From positions 778,001 to 842,000 of the forward strand of contig NZ_CP137640.1 of NCBI RefSeq assembly GCF_036670025.1: a DNA stretch of 64,000 nucleotides. The letters are read 5' to 3'. Origin of the DNA: Bacillus_BD oryzisoli. GTDB taxonomy: Bacteria; Bacillota; Bacilli; Bacillales; Cytobacillaceae. Within the stretch, counting starts at the first letter, position 1. Every line of letters starts with the position of its first letter. Below are positions 52,161 to 61,404 of the stretch, one piece after another. The position numbers and the translations under genes are program-made. Under the pieces are notes generated by a model that saw only the letters and a program-made list of their open reading frames with translations, was not told the origin of the DNA and searched no databases.

Positions 52161-54281
52161 ATGAATAAGCAAAGGTTAGTTGTAATAGGGAATGGGATGG
52201 CAGGTATTCGCTGTCTCGAGGAAATCTTAGAAATTAATCCTAATCTATTTACGATAACTGTTTTTGGCAGCGAACCACATGTTAATTACAATCGCATTTT
52301 ATTATCGAATGTACTGCAAGGTAGTACATCATTTGAAAATATTATGCTCAATGACCGTGAATGGTATAAGAAAAATATGATTGAATTGTTCACCGGCGAA
52401 ACAGTTGTGAAGATTGATACGGTGAGAAAAATCATTCAAACAGATCAAAAAAGGGAAGCGGGCTTTGACAAGCTCATTATTGCAACGGGCTCAACTCCGT
52501 TTGTTCTTCCGATTCCTGGTAGAGACAAAGCTGGGGTCATAACATTCCGAACCATTGAGGATTGTCAAAAAATGATGGAAGCGTCCAAACAATATAGTAA
52601 AGCTGCCGTGATCGGCGGCGGTTTATTAGGTTTAGAGGCAGCCAGAGGGTTGTTGAATATTGGGATGGAGGTAGATGTGGTACATCTGGACGATTGTTTA
52701 ATGAATCGGCAGCTTGATTATACAGCCTCTAAAATGCTTGAAAAGGAATTAAAGAGTCAGGGTATGAATTTTTTGTTAGGAAAAGAAACAGAAGAGATTA
52801 TCGGAAACCACCGTGTGGAAGGTTTGCGTTTTAAGGATGGAACGGAAATAAAAACAGAGTTGGTGGTAATGGCGGCGGGTGTTAAACCGAATGTAAAGCT
52901 TGCAAAGGAAAGTGGGATTGAAACCAATCGTGCCATCCTCGTAAATGACTTTTTACAAACGAATATCCAGGATATTTACGCAGTAGGGGAATGTGTGGAA
53001 CATCGGGGAAAAGTCTATGGGCTTGTTAAGCCGCTGTTTGAACAAGGGAAAGTATTGGCAAAACATATATGCGGGCAAGAAGTCCAAGGGTATCGTGGTT
53101 CTGTTCTTTCTACCCAATTGAAAGTATCCGGAGTCGATGTATTCTCAGCTGGTCAGTTCACAGGCGATGAAACAACAAAGGCTATTTCTATCCAAGATGG
53201 GTTAAATGGAGTTTATAAGAGATTTGTTTTTCAAGGAAATAAACTGGTAGGAGCTGTTTTATATGGTGATACAAATGGCGGTGCTAAATTATTAAAACAA
53301 ATCGTGGAAAAGAAAGACATAGAGGATCACGAAAAAAATAGGCTGTTCCAGTTAACCGCAGTCGATGAGAACCCTGTGGCTGCAATGGCCCAAAGCGAAA
53401 TTGTCTGTAACTGTAATGCGGTAACGAAAGGAGCCATTCTAGAAGCCGTACAGCAAAATAGCTTAACCACCGTTGAACAAGTGAAAAAGTGTACAAAAGC
53501 TTCCGGTTCATGCGGCGGCTGCAGGCCTGTAGTAGCACAACTGCTAAATTATATTCAAAGTGATTCATTCGATGAAATGATAGAGAAGGAAACCTTATGT
53601 TCCTGCACAACCATGACTGAAGATGAAGTCATACAGGAAATGCAGGTGAGACATCTCACATCTATTCAGGAAGCGATGAATGAGCTGAATTGGAAACAAC
53701 CCCATGGATGTCGTAAATGTCAAGGAGCACTATATTATTATTTTGGCATGATTGAACCGGCGTTAACTGATGTTCCAGCTTTTTGTAATAAAATCGATCC
53801 AATTGAAACCTATAATGGTCTTTGCCAATGTGATAGACAATCATCTTTAGATTTGGGTGTTCAATTAGAAAAAAGGTGGGATTTTTTAAATACACCACAA
53901 CGTATTAAAATGAGCATCTCTTCATGTATACACAATGGTGAAGAGGTAATGACAAACGATATTGGATTGATCATGATGAACAGAGGGTGGGAAATTTATA
54001 TTGGTGGCAGCGGTGGACGTAATACGAAAGCGGGAGATTTATTTTATGTTGCAGGAACCAATGAGACAGTAATCGATATGGTTCTTTCTATAATTCAATA
54101 TTATCGAGAGACCGCTAATTATTTGGAATATACCCGACAATGGGTGAATCGTATCGGTTTAATCCATATAAGAGAAGTCATTTTTGATCCGGAGCTTCGT
54201 TATCAGCTTATTAAGAGACTGGATCTTGATGTTTTAACTAATAAAGAGAAAGCAGAAAAGAAATATATCAAATCCTTATAA
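52161..54281 (+). CDS. nasB: Assimilatory nitrate reductase electron-transfer subunit, NasB-like
   Basis: A 706-residue paralogue of NasD. The FAD/NAD domains (VVIGNGMAGIRCLEEI; AVIGGGLLGLEAARGL) and two BFD-like iron-sulfur domains (CNCNAVTKG...CTKASGSCGGC; CSCTTMTED...GCRKC) are intact. The following siroheme-type region is about 95 residues shorter than in NasD, and the cluster motifs are broken (GLCQCDRQ and SSCIHNGEE in place of CVGAEFC and CPRNC). It therefore likely passes electrons from NAD(P)H to NasC rather than reducing nitrite. B. subtilis NasB plays that role. It is followed by nasA and nasC. Confidence 0.85.
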   Translation: MNKQRLVVIGNGMAGIRCLEEILEINPNLFTITVFGSEPHVNYNRILLSNVLQGSTSFENIMLNDREWYKKNMIELFTGETVVKIDTVRKIIQTDQKREAGFDKLIIATGSTPFVLPIPGRDKAGVITFRTIEDCQKMMEASKQYSKAAVIGGGLLGLEAARGLLNIGMEVDVVHLDDCLMNRQLDYTASKMLEKELKSQGMNFLLGKETEEIIGNHRVEGLRFKDGTEIKTELVVMAAGVKPNVKLAKESGIETNRAILVNDFLQTNIQDIYAVGECVEHRGKVYGLVKPLFEQGKVLAKHICGQEVQGYRGSVLSTQLKVSGVDVFSAGQFTGDETTKAISIQDGLNGVYKRFVFQGNKLVGAVLYGDTNGGAKLLKQIVEKKDIEDHEKNRLFQLTAVDENPVAAMAQSEIVCNCNAVTKGAILEAVQQNSLTTVEQVKKCTKASGSCGGCRPVVAQLLNYIQSDSFDEMIEKETLCSCTTMTEDEVIQEMQVRHLTSIQEAMNELNWKQPHGCRKCQGALYYYFGMIEPALTDVPAFCNKIDPIETYNGLCQCDRQSSLDLGVQLEKRWDFLNTPQRIKMSISSCIHNGEEVMTNDIGLIMMNRGWEIYIGGSGGRNTKAGDLFYVAGTNETVIDMVLSIIQYYRETANYLEYTRQWVNRIGLIHIREVIFDPELRYQLIKRLDLDVLTNKEKAEKKYIKSL

Positions 54282-54320
54282 TGATTCATTAATTTTTCAT
54301 AAAAAAGGAGGCAATTAAAG

Positions 54321-55553
54321 ATGGAATTAAAGGGTTTCAAGCAATCGGGACATTTCCCAAGCTTATTGTCAGCGTTTCTCTATTTTGATGTCAGTTTTAT
54401 GATTTGGGTGCTCTGTGGGGCGGTATCCCTTTATATTACCCAAGATTTCGGATTAACGGACTCGCAAAAAGCTACAATGGTAGCTCTCCCTTTGCTGGGT
54501 GGAGCGATCTTACGAATACCAATGGGTATTTTGTCTGACCGAATTGGCTGCAAAAAAACCGGTATCATTGGAATGATCATCACGATTCTGCCATTACTAT
54601 GGGGCTGGCTTGGCGGTTCGAGCTTAAGCGAACTTCATGCTATCGGTCTTTTGCTTGGAGTAGCAGGGGCAAGCTTTGGGGTGGCACTCCCATTAGCAGG
54701 ACGTTGGTATCCGCCGCAGTATCAAGGGATGGCAATGGGAATTGCCGGTGCCGGAAACAGTGGAACGGCGATTGCTACGTTCTTTGGTCCAAAAATTGCC
54801 GAGATGTATGGATGGCACAGTGTGTTTGGTATAGCCATTATCCCGCTCCTTCTCATCCTCATTTCTTTCTCGCTCATGGCAAAAGACAGCCCAAATCAGC
54901 CAGAACCAAAGAAGCTTTCTGAGTATTTATCAGTTTTTCGTTATTCCGATACATGGTGGTTCTGCCTGTTCTATGCCATTACATTTGGAGGGTTTAGCGG
55001 TCTCGCCAGCTATTTAGGTATCTTTTTCTATGATATATACGGAGATAAAGCGATGGCCGGAGGATTATCTATGATTCAAATCGGCTATTTGGTGACAGTT
55101 ACCGTTATTGCCGGAAGTTTATTCAGACCGATTGGAGGTTATATTGCAGATCGTATCGGAGGGATGAAATTTCTTCAATATCTATTTGCTTGCATATCCA
55201 TTTGCTCCTTCCTAGTGACACTGATGCCAAGTTCCTTCCTAGTCATGCTGATGATTACGAGTGTGATGATGGCTTGCCTTGGTATGGGAAACGGTTCTGT
55301 GTTCCAAATCGTGCCGCAGCGTTTTAAAGATGAGATTGGAGTAATAACTGGCATTGTAGGAGCGGCCGGCGGCTTTGGAGGTTTCCTTCTGCCAAACTAT
55401 ATTTTAGGACCGTTGAAGCAGGCAACCGGGAGTCATGTTGCAGGATTTATCACCCTTGCTTGTATTGGACTTGTTGTAACCCTTGTATTTTATTCTGTTT
55501 CACGCAGCTGGAAGAAGTCTTGGGCTACAGTGGAATCTGGAGTGAAATTCTAA
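54321..55553 (+). CDS. nasA: Nitrate/nitrite transporter
   Basis: A 410-residue MFS protein of the NNP family. It has 12 segments and nitrate signatures: ALPLLGGAILRIPMGILSDRIG in loop 2-3, GVALPLAGRWYPPQYQGMAMGIAGAGNSGTA in segment 5 and GMGNGSVFQIVP in the second half. It brings nitrate into the cell for NasC. AAGGAGG precedes the ATG, and the gene sits between nasB and nasC, unlike B. subtilis where it is divergent. Confidence 0.92.
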   Translation: MELKGFKQSGHFPSLLSAFLYFDVSFMIWVLCGAVSLYITQDFGLTDSQKATMVALPLLGGAILRIPMGILSDRIGCKKTGIIGMIITILPLLWGWLGGSSLSELHAIGLLLGVAGASFGVALPLAGRWYPPQYQGMAMGIAGAGNSGTAIATFFGPKIAEMYGWHSVFGIAIIPLLLILISFSLMAKDSPNQPEPKKLSEYLSVFRYSDTWWFCLFYAITFGGFSGLASYLGIFFYDIYGDKAMAGGLSMIQIGYLVTVTVIAGSLFRPIGGYIADRIGGMKFLQYLFACISICSFLVTLMPSSFLVMLMITSVMMACLGMGNGSVFQIVPQRFKDEIGVITGIVGAAGGFGGFLLPNYILGPLKQATGSHVAGFITLACIGLVVTLVFYSVSRSWKKSWATVESGVKF

Positions 55554-55580
55554 TTCTTTATACAAAGGAATGAAATAGTT

Positions 55581-57725
55581 ATGACTGAAATGTTTTTAAA
55601 ATATTTTCGCGAAAAACAACAGCAGGTACAGTCTGAAAAAGTATATGATACACAATGCCCGTATTGCAGTGTTCAATGTAAAATGCGCTTAATTGAACAA
55701 ACGATTGTCACAAGGAAAAAATATGTGACGGTCGGAAAGGAGAATCCTACTTCACATGGTCGTATATGTATTAAAGGGATGAACGCGCACCAGCATGCCT
55801 TACACAAGGAACGGATTCTATATCCCCTATTAAAAGTAGATGGTGAATTTACGCGCATCTCCTGGGAAGAGGCTTACCAGCATATCAAGGAGAATTTCAC
55901 GAAAATCCAGGTCGAAGATGGAAATGACGCCCTGGGTGTTTATGGGAGTGCCTCCATTACAAACGAAGAGGCCTATTTATTAGGGAAATTTGCACGTGTA
56001 GCATTGAAAACAAAACATATTGATTATAACGGACGTTTATGTATGTCAGCAGCAGCTTCCGCGGCCAGCCAAACCTTTGGAATGGATAGAGGATTAACCA
56101 ATAGTTTGCAGGAAATCCCCTTTGTCGAGTGCATTATTTTAGCAGGGACTAACATTGCAGAATGCCAGCCTACTCTTATGCCTTATTTTGAAAAAGCAAA
56201 GGACAACGGAGCATTCATCATAGCCGTTGATCCAAGGGAAACAGCGACAACGAAAATGGCTGATTTGCATTTAAAGATCAGGCCTGGTAAAGATGCGGCA
56301 TTGGCAAATGGATTATTAAAGGTCATTGTGGAAAAAAATTATCAGGATGAGTCATTTATCAAAGAAAAAGCAACAGGGTTTGAGGAAGTCAGGGAATACG
56401 TTTCTTCCCTTAGCTTGCATGAGATTGCTGAGCTAACCGGAGTACCGGCGGAGCAGATTGAAAGAGCAGCTGATGCATTTGGGAAAGCAGAAACCGGCAT
56501 GATTTTCACGGCAAGAGGTGTTGAGCAGCAAACAGATGGTTCGCTTGCAGTCCGCAATTTCCTGAATATTTTGATTGTAACAGGAAAAATCGGCAAACCA
56601 TATTGTGGATATGGGGCCATCACCGGACAGGGAAATGGCCAAGGTGCAAGGGAGCATGGCCAAAAAGCAGATCAACTGCCGGGATATCGCTCGATTGTAA
56701 ATGAGGAACATCGAGCCCATATTGCCAAGGTTTGGGGAATTGATAAGGCTGAGCTGCCAAGAAAAGGGGTATCAGCCTTTGAAATGATTGAGAAAATGGA
56801 TAAAGGAGAAATCACAGGTTTGTTCTTGATGTGTTCCAATCCAATTGTATCTAACCCAAATGCAGATTTTGTGAAAGGAGCTTTAAAAAAACTAAAGTTT
56901 CTTGTTGCTGTAGATTTATTTGTTTCAGAAACTGCTAGATTAGCAGATTTAATTCTGCCGGCAACCTCCTATTTAGAGGATGAAGGGACCACGACAAACC
57001 TAGAGGGACGGGTGCTTTTACGTGAAGCTGGCTTCCCAAGTATAGGAGAAGCAAAGCATGACTGGAAAATTATTTGTGACATTGCTCAAGTACTTGGAAA
57101 AGGAGAATATTTTTCTTTTTCATCTGCTGAAGAGATCTTTAATGAACTACGAGAGGCTAGCCGCGGCGGTATTGCAGATTATTATGGAATCACGTATGAA
57201 CGTTTAAGAAAGGAAGGCGGGATATTATGGCCTTGTCCTAGTATCGATCATAAGGGGACAGAAAGGTTATTTGAACAATCCTTTGCCCACGAAGACGGAA
57301 AGGCTTTAATGGCGGTTGTTTCTAATGTACCTGAAGTGCCAAAGGAAGAGCCAAACGAGAATTATCCTCTATATTTAACAACAGGAAGGGTGATGTCACA
57401 TTATTTGACAGGAGTACAGACAAGAAAAAGCCCCTCATTGGCGGCAAGGAATTTTGAATCCTTTATAGAACTCCATCCAGATACGGCAAAGAAATACGGT
57501 ATTAAAAACCAGTCGCTTGTAAAGGTTGAATCAAAACGGGGAAGTATTGTTGTAAGAAGTATCTTATCGGAGGCGATACGTCAAGATACTGTCTTTGTTC
57601 CTTTTCATTGGGGTGATTCCCAAAATGTGAACAGGCTTGTTTCACCAAAATTAGATCCGTTGTGCAAGATGCCCGGATTTAAAGTGAGTACAGTAAACGT
57701 TAGTCCTTTTGTCGAGAAAATGTAA
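55581..57725 (+). CDS. nasC: Assimilatory nitrate reductase catalytic subunit
   Basis: A 714-residue molybdopterin enzyme. The N-terminal 4Fe-4S cysteines are Cys26, Cys29, Cys33 and Cys63 (CPYCSVQC; GRICIKG). Later molybdopterin-binding features include GSASITNEEAYLLGKF, NIAECQPT, GYGAITGQGNGQGAREHG and the C-terminal TTGRVMSHYLTGVQTRKSP. It reduces nitrate to nitrite in the cytoplasm with electrons from NasB. Length matches B. subtilis NasC. A strong terminator follows. Confidence 0.94.
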   Translation: MTEMFLKYFREKQQQVQSEKVYDTQCPYCSVQCKMRLIEQTIVTRKKYVTVGKENPTSHGRICIKGMNAHQHALHKERILYPLLKVDGEFTRISWEEAYQHIKENFTKIQVEDGNDALGVYGSASITNEEAYLLGKFARVALKTKHIDYNGRLCMSAAASAASQTFGMDRGLTNSLQEIPFVECIILAGTNIAECQPTLMPYFEKAKDNGAFIIAVDPRETATTKMADLHLKIRPGKDAALANGLLKVIVEKNYQDESFIKEKATGFEEVREYVSSLSLHEIAELTGVPAEQIERAADAFGKAETGMIFTARGVEQQTDGSLAVRNFLNILIVTGKIGKPYCGYGAITGQGNGQGAREHGQKADQLPGYRSIVNEEHRAHIAKVWGIDKAELPRKGVSAFEMIEKMDKGEITGLFLMCSNPIVSNPNADFVKGALKKLKFLVAVDLFVSETARLADLILPATSYLEDEGTTTNLEGRVLLREAGFPSIGEAKHDWKIICDIAQVLGKGEYFSFSSAEEIFNELREASRGGIADYYGITYERLRKEGGILWPCPSIDHKGTERLFEQSFAHEDGKALMAVVSNVPEVPKEEPNENYPLYLTTGRVMSHYLTGVQTRKSPSLAARNFESFIELHPDTAKKYGIKNQSLVKVESKRGSIVVRSILSEAIRQDTVFVPFHWGDSQNVNRLVSPKLDPLCKMPGFKVSTVNVSPFVEKM

Positions 57726-57757
57726 AAGAAAAGGGTGCCTGCACCCTTTTCTTTTAT
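57724..57757. terminator. Bidirectional terminator after nasC
   Basis: AAAAGAAAAGGGTG pairs with CACCCTTTTCTTTT across a 4-base loop, between nasC (+) and glpD (-). Confidence 0.9.
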
Positions 57758-57771
57758 GGAGATTTGCTCAA

Positions 57772-59445
57772 CTATATGTCTGAGTCCACTGCTGCTGACT
57801 GCTCCGTTATCTGTTTTTCAAGCTCTAATCGAAAGAACTCTTTTTTCTCCATACTCCAGCCAAGCTGGTAACTCATTAATTCAATTACGGGTGTTTTCCA
57901 TTTCTGTACCCATTCGCTGTGAAAAAGTAACGCTCCTGTCCGGCGCAGAAAAAAGTCAACAGGTGTATAGGCATACTCTTTTGTGATGCTGTAAATGACT
58001 TGAGCATAAATGTCAGGCGGAAGTCCAAAGGTTTCGGCTTCGGTCTTATCTCTCTCCATGATCCCATAAACATCATCAATATTTGAGCCGTACTTTTTAT
58101 TAAGTAAATAGGCAGAATTCTGATTTAGTCCAAGCTTCAGTCCTCGCTGGATTTTTCCTTCTATAAAAGAAGAGAATTGCTGTGATCCGCCGACAGAGCC
58201 GCCTGAAATAGGCAGTTGTTTTGTTTGACAGGGAAGAAACATGATACCAGCTTCTTTATGAAATGATTCGGTAAGGGTATCGACAATCTTTTCCGCCATT
58301 TTACGATAGCCGGTTAGCTTTCCTCCTGCAATGGATATTAATCCTGATGGTGAAGTCCAAATTTCATCCTTTCGAGAAATTTCAGATGGACCTTTGGACG
58401 CTTCATGAATTAAGGGTCTTATCCCTGCCCAGCTGGATTCAATATCACCTACTTTTATATTCAAATCTGGAAAAATATAACCAATGGTATTTAGGAGATA
58501 ATCCCGGTCGCTGACTGTCATTCTTGGATTTGTTAAATCTCCATTGTATGGTGTATCCGTCGTTCCAACATACGTCTTTCCATCCCTTGGAATAATTAAG
58601 ACCATTCGGCCATCGGGTGTGTCAAAATAGACAGACTGTTGTAACGGAAAAACGCTCTGGTCAAAAACAAGGTGAATCCCTTTCGTTAAGTACAAATGCT
58701 TATTCGTTAAAGAACGATCTTGTTCTCTCAATCTATCGACCCATGGACCAGCTGCATTGACAATCTTTTTTGCGTGAATTTCAAACTCCTGCTCATCCAA
58801 TTGATTTTGGATATAGACACCTGCCAGCTTTCCATTCTGATAGATAAAGTCAGTCACTTTTGTATAATTCATGACTAGTGCTCCTTGGTTTGCGGCCTCT
58901 TTCAGCACTTCGATGGTCAATCTGGCATCGTCGGACCGGTATTCAACAAACAGACCACCGCCTAATAAGCCATCCTTTTTGAGCTTTGGCTCCAGTGCCA
59001 GTATTTCTTCCTTACGAAGCATGCGGCATCGTTCTGTTTTTTTCACCCTCGCTAAAAAGTCATAGAGGCGTAACCCTAATGATGTGGTAAACATCCCTAA
59101 TCCAGTCTTCTTGTAGACCGGTATCAGCATCCTCAGCGGTGTCGTAACATGTGGTCCATTTTCATAAACAATTGCTCGTTCTCTGCCAACCTCGGCTACG
59201 AGTGGCAGCTCAAAATTTTTTAAATAACGAAGGCCGCCGTGGATTAATTTGGTGGAACGGCTGGAGGTTCCGGCAGCAAAGTCCTGCATTTCAACGAGCG
59301 CGGTCTTCATTCCCCTGCTTGCAGCATCTAAGGCAATTCCAGCCCCAGTGATCCCTCCGCCAATAATCAATACATCAAATTCTTCCTTCTCCATTTTCTT
59401 TAACACGGAGCTTCTATCTAAACTAGAAAATGCTTCACACATCAT
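57772..59445 (-). CDS. glpD: Aerobic glycerol-3-phosphate dehydrogenase
   Basis: A 557-residue FAD-dependent membrane-peripheral enzyme of normal length. FAD motif VLIIGGGITGAGIALDAASRG, the SRSTKLIHGGLRYL signature and YVGTTDTPYNGD are present. It oxidises glycerol-3-phosphate to dihydroxyacetone phosphate and feeds quinones. GGAGGG precedes two adjacent ATGs at 59445 and 59442. An intrinsic terminator lies in the leader (59505-59540), matching control by the GlpP antiterminator in B. subtilis. glpF, glpK and glpP are not in the window. Confidence 0.95.
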   Translation of the reverse strand: MMCEAFSSLDRSSVLKKMEKEEFDVLIIGGGITGAGIALDAASRGMKTALVEMQDFAAGTSSRSTKLIHGGLRYLKNFELPLVAEVGRERAIVYENGPHVTTPLRMLIPVYKKTGLGMFTTSLGLRLYDFLARVKKTERCRMLRKEEILALEPKLKKDGLLGGGLFVEYRSDDARLTIEVLKEAANQGALVMNYTKVTDFIYQNGKLAGVYIQNQLDEQEFEIHAKKIVNAAGPWVDRLREQDRSLTNKHLYLTKGIHLVFDQSVFPLQQSVYFDTPDGRMVLIIPRDGKTYVGTTDTPYNGDLTNPRMTVSDRDYLLNTIGYIFPDLNIKVGDIESSWAGIRPLIHEASKGPSEISRKDEIWTSPSGLISIAGGKLTGYRKMAEKIVDTLTESFHKEAGIMFLPCQTKQLPISGGSVGGSQQFSSFIEGKIQRGLKLGLNQNSAYLLNKKYGSNIDDVYGIMERDKTEAETFGLPPDIYAQVIYSITKEYAYTPVDFFLRRTGALLFHSEWVQKWKTPVIELMSYQLGWSMEKKEFFRLELEKQITEQSAAVDSDI

Positions 59446-59504
59446 TCATCCCTCCGTTTTGGAAAATATAATACAAGAATATTAGGGAATCAGTATGCTA
59501 TAAT

Positions 59505-59540
59505 AGAAAAAGCCTAATTTCCTTGTAAAATTAGGCTCTT
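59505..59540 (-). promoter_or_regulatory. Leader terminator of glpD (GlpP-antitermination type)
   Basis: On the minus strand AGCCTAATTT (59537-59528) and AAATTAGGCT (59520-59511) form a perfect 10-bp stem followed by a T-run, about 60 bases before the glpD start. In B. subtilis, GlpP with glycerol-3-phosphate prevents termination at such a site. Confidence 0.7.
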
Positions 59541-59623
59541 TTACATCATACACCATAAAAGTTCATCACTTATGTTAAATCTTATTATAGATGACGCTAG
59601 TCTTATGTAGGGGTGACAAGGAT

Positions 59624-60010
59624 ATGAAATTTATCTTGCAGCTTTTTTTTATTTGGCTGATTTACGCAGTATCTGATTATATTGTAAGTTTCCTAGATTT
59701 GCCTATCCCAGCCAGTGTGTTTGGCATGATTTTATTATTTTTATTATTAGTAAGCGGAATAGTAAAAGTACAGTATATCGAGAAGGCGACAACCTTTTTA
59801 AATAAGCATCTGGCCTTTTTTTTCATTCCTTTTGCGGTTGGGTTAATGAATTACGGTGGGCTGATTCAAACGAGCGGGATCCAACTGCTGATTATGATTT
59901 TCGTCAGCTCTGTTATCGGTTTACTCGTGACATCAGGATTGACACAGTTTCTAGCAAGAAGGGCGGTGTCTAAGCATGAACATAAGCATGAGCAGTCTAA
60001 CTTTCATTAG
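59624..60010 (+). CDS. cidA: CidA/LrgA-family holin-like protein
   Basis: A 128-residue protein with four hydrophobic segments and the family motifs PIPASVFGMILLF (about residue 26) and FFIPFAVGLMNY (about residue 65). CidA/LrgA proteins influence murein hydrolase activity and pyruvate or acetate metabolism. The ATG at 59624 is eight bases from GGGGTG. It overlaps the partner gene by 35 bases. Confidence 0.87.
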   Translation: MKFILQLFFIWLIYAVSDYIVSFLDLPIPASVFGMILLFLLLVSGIVKVQYIEKATTFLNKHLAFFFIPFAVGLMNYGGLIQTSGIQLLIMIFVSSVIGLLVTSGLTQFLARRAVSKHEHKHEQSNFH

Positions 60011-60674
60011 TATTATCTTGACAATCATAGTATATCTTGGTGCCAGATGGTTATCCATCCGTGTGTTATCACCCTTTACGACGCCGGTATTAACTGCAAC
60101 GATCGTGATCATTCTCGCACTTCATTTGATGGGAATTTCCTATGAACAATACACGCCTGCAAAGGAGTGGATGACCTTTCTATTGGGACCAGCAACCGTT
60201 GCACTTGCCGTGCCCATGTATCATAATCGCGATGTAATCATGGAAAAATTATTCCCGGCTTTATTTGGCTTAATCATCGGGACGATCTCAACAATCATAT
60301 CAGCCGTTTGGTTATCGAAAGCGCTTGGTTTATCGGATACGATTCAAGCAACATCTACTGTAAAAGCCGTAACAACTCCTGTAGCTATTGAAGCGGTGTT
60401 GCTTGTCGGAGGAGACCCTTCGCTTGCAGCGGCCTTTGTGATCATTGCAGGGTTATTTGGAGCAATATTAGCACCATTGATTTTAACGATAACAAAGATT
60501 TCGGACCCTTTTTCACGAGGGCTTGGAATCGGAACAGTATCGCATGTTATTGGAACGAGTCAAGCTGTTAAGGAAGGACCGATTCAAGGAGCAGTTTCGA
60601 GTATGGCGATGGGGTGTGCCGCTATACTTACATCGATTATTCTGCCGTGGCTGTATCCGATTATACAGCTATAA
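59976..60674 (+). CDS. cidB: CidB/LrgB-family membrane protein
   Basis: A 232-residue polytopic protein with LrgB motifs LLGPATVALAVPMY (about residue 69), KAVTTPVAIE and GIGTVSHVIGTSQA (near residue 185). It forms a pair with CidA in the membrane; the overlap of the two genes suggests translational coupling. A start at the next in-frame ATG (59988) is possible. No LytSR regulator is nearby. Confidence 0.88.
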   Translation: MNISMSSLTFISIILTIIVYLGARWLSIRVLSPFTTPVLTATIVIILALHLMGISYEQYTPAKEWMTFLLGPATVALAVPMYHNRDVIMEKLFPALFGLIIGTISTIISAVWLSKALGLSDTIQATSTVKAVTTPVAIEAVLLVGGDPSLAAAFVIIAGLFGAILAPLILTITKISDPFSRGLGIGTVSHVIGTSQAVKEGPIQGAVSSMAMGCAAILTSIILPWLYPIIQL

Positions 60675-60730
60675 GTAAGCAGGGACATGAATATGATATG
60701 ATATAATTTAATTTGGAGGAGTGATTGATA

Positions 60731-61201
60731 ATGGTTAAAAAAATGAATGTAGAAAGTTTTAATCTTGATCATACAAAAGTAAGGGCACCTTATGTTCGCC
60801 TTGCAGGTGTAAAGACCGGACAAAATGGTGATGTCATCCATAAGTATGACGTCCGCTTTAAGCAGCCAAACAAGGAGCATATGGAAATGCCTGCTCTTCA
60901 TTCACTAGAGCATTTAATGGCGGAAAATATTCGAAATCATACAGATTTAGTTGTGGATGTAAGTCCAATGGGCTGTCAGACAGGCTTTTATTTAACGATG
61001 ATTAATCATGATAATCATGATGAAATCTTAGATATTCTGGAAAAGACTTTACAGGATGTTCTAGAAGCGGATGAAGTGCCGGCATGCAATGAGGTTCAAT
61101 GCGGCTGGGCTGCCAGTCACAGTTTAGAAGGAGCAAAGGAACTTGCTCGTGACATGCTTGCAAAGAGAAATGAATGGCAGGATGTTTTTGGAGAAGAATA
61201 A
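60731..61201 (+). CDS. luxS: S-ribosylhomocysteine lyase
   Basis: A 156-residue LuxS. Metal ligands are His57 and His61 (HSLEHLM, with catalytic Glu60) and Cys124 (VQCGWA); catalytic Cys82 is in MGCQTGF. It cleaves S-ribosylhomocysteine to homocysteine and the autoinducer-2 precursor in the activated methyl cycle. The ATG at 60731 follows GGAGGAG. It stands alone, followed by a small terminator. Confidence 0.95.
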   Translation: MVKKMNVESFNLDHTKVRAPYVRLAGVKTGQNGDVIHKYDVRFKQPNKEHMEMPALHSLEHLMAENIRNHTDLVVDVSPMGCQTGFYLTMINHDNHDEILDILEKTLQDVLEADEVPACNEVQCGWAASHSLEGAKELARDMLAKRNEWQDVFGEE

Positions 61202-61221
61202 TACATGGCTATAATGAAAAG

Positions 61222-61246
61222 CTGCTTTCTGTTGAAAGTAGTTTTT
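61222..61246 (+). terminator. Terminator of luxS
   Basis: CTGCTTTC pairs with GAAAGTAG (one G-U) around TGTT, followed by TTTTT. Confidence 0.75.
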
Positions 61247-61404
61247 CTTTGTGCTTCAGGAAGTTATATCCCATGTAAAAGTTATGTTGATCAATAGAAT
61301 ATATGGATATTTTATGTTGCAATATCTAAACTACTGATATGTGATTTTTTCTTGTGTCTTTTCAGTTCATGATTGAGGACCCATAATAAAAAGGGGGAAC
61401 AAAA

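Noticed and set aside
52161..54281. NasB as a truncated or frameshifted nitrite reductase pseudogene
   Set aside because: The frame is intact, has its own TnrA box and the nasB-type position next to nasC, so a functional electron-transfer subunit is a better reading.
57735..57986. Frame on the + strand over the end of glpD
   Set aside because: It is antisense to well-conserved glpD codons and includes the terminator hairpin.
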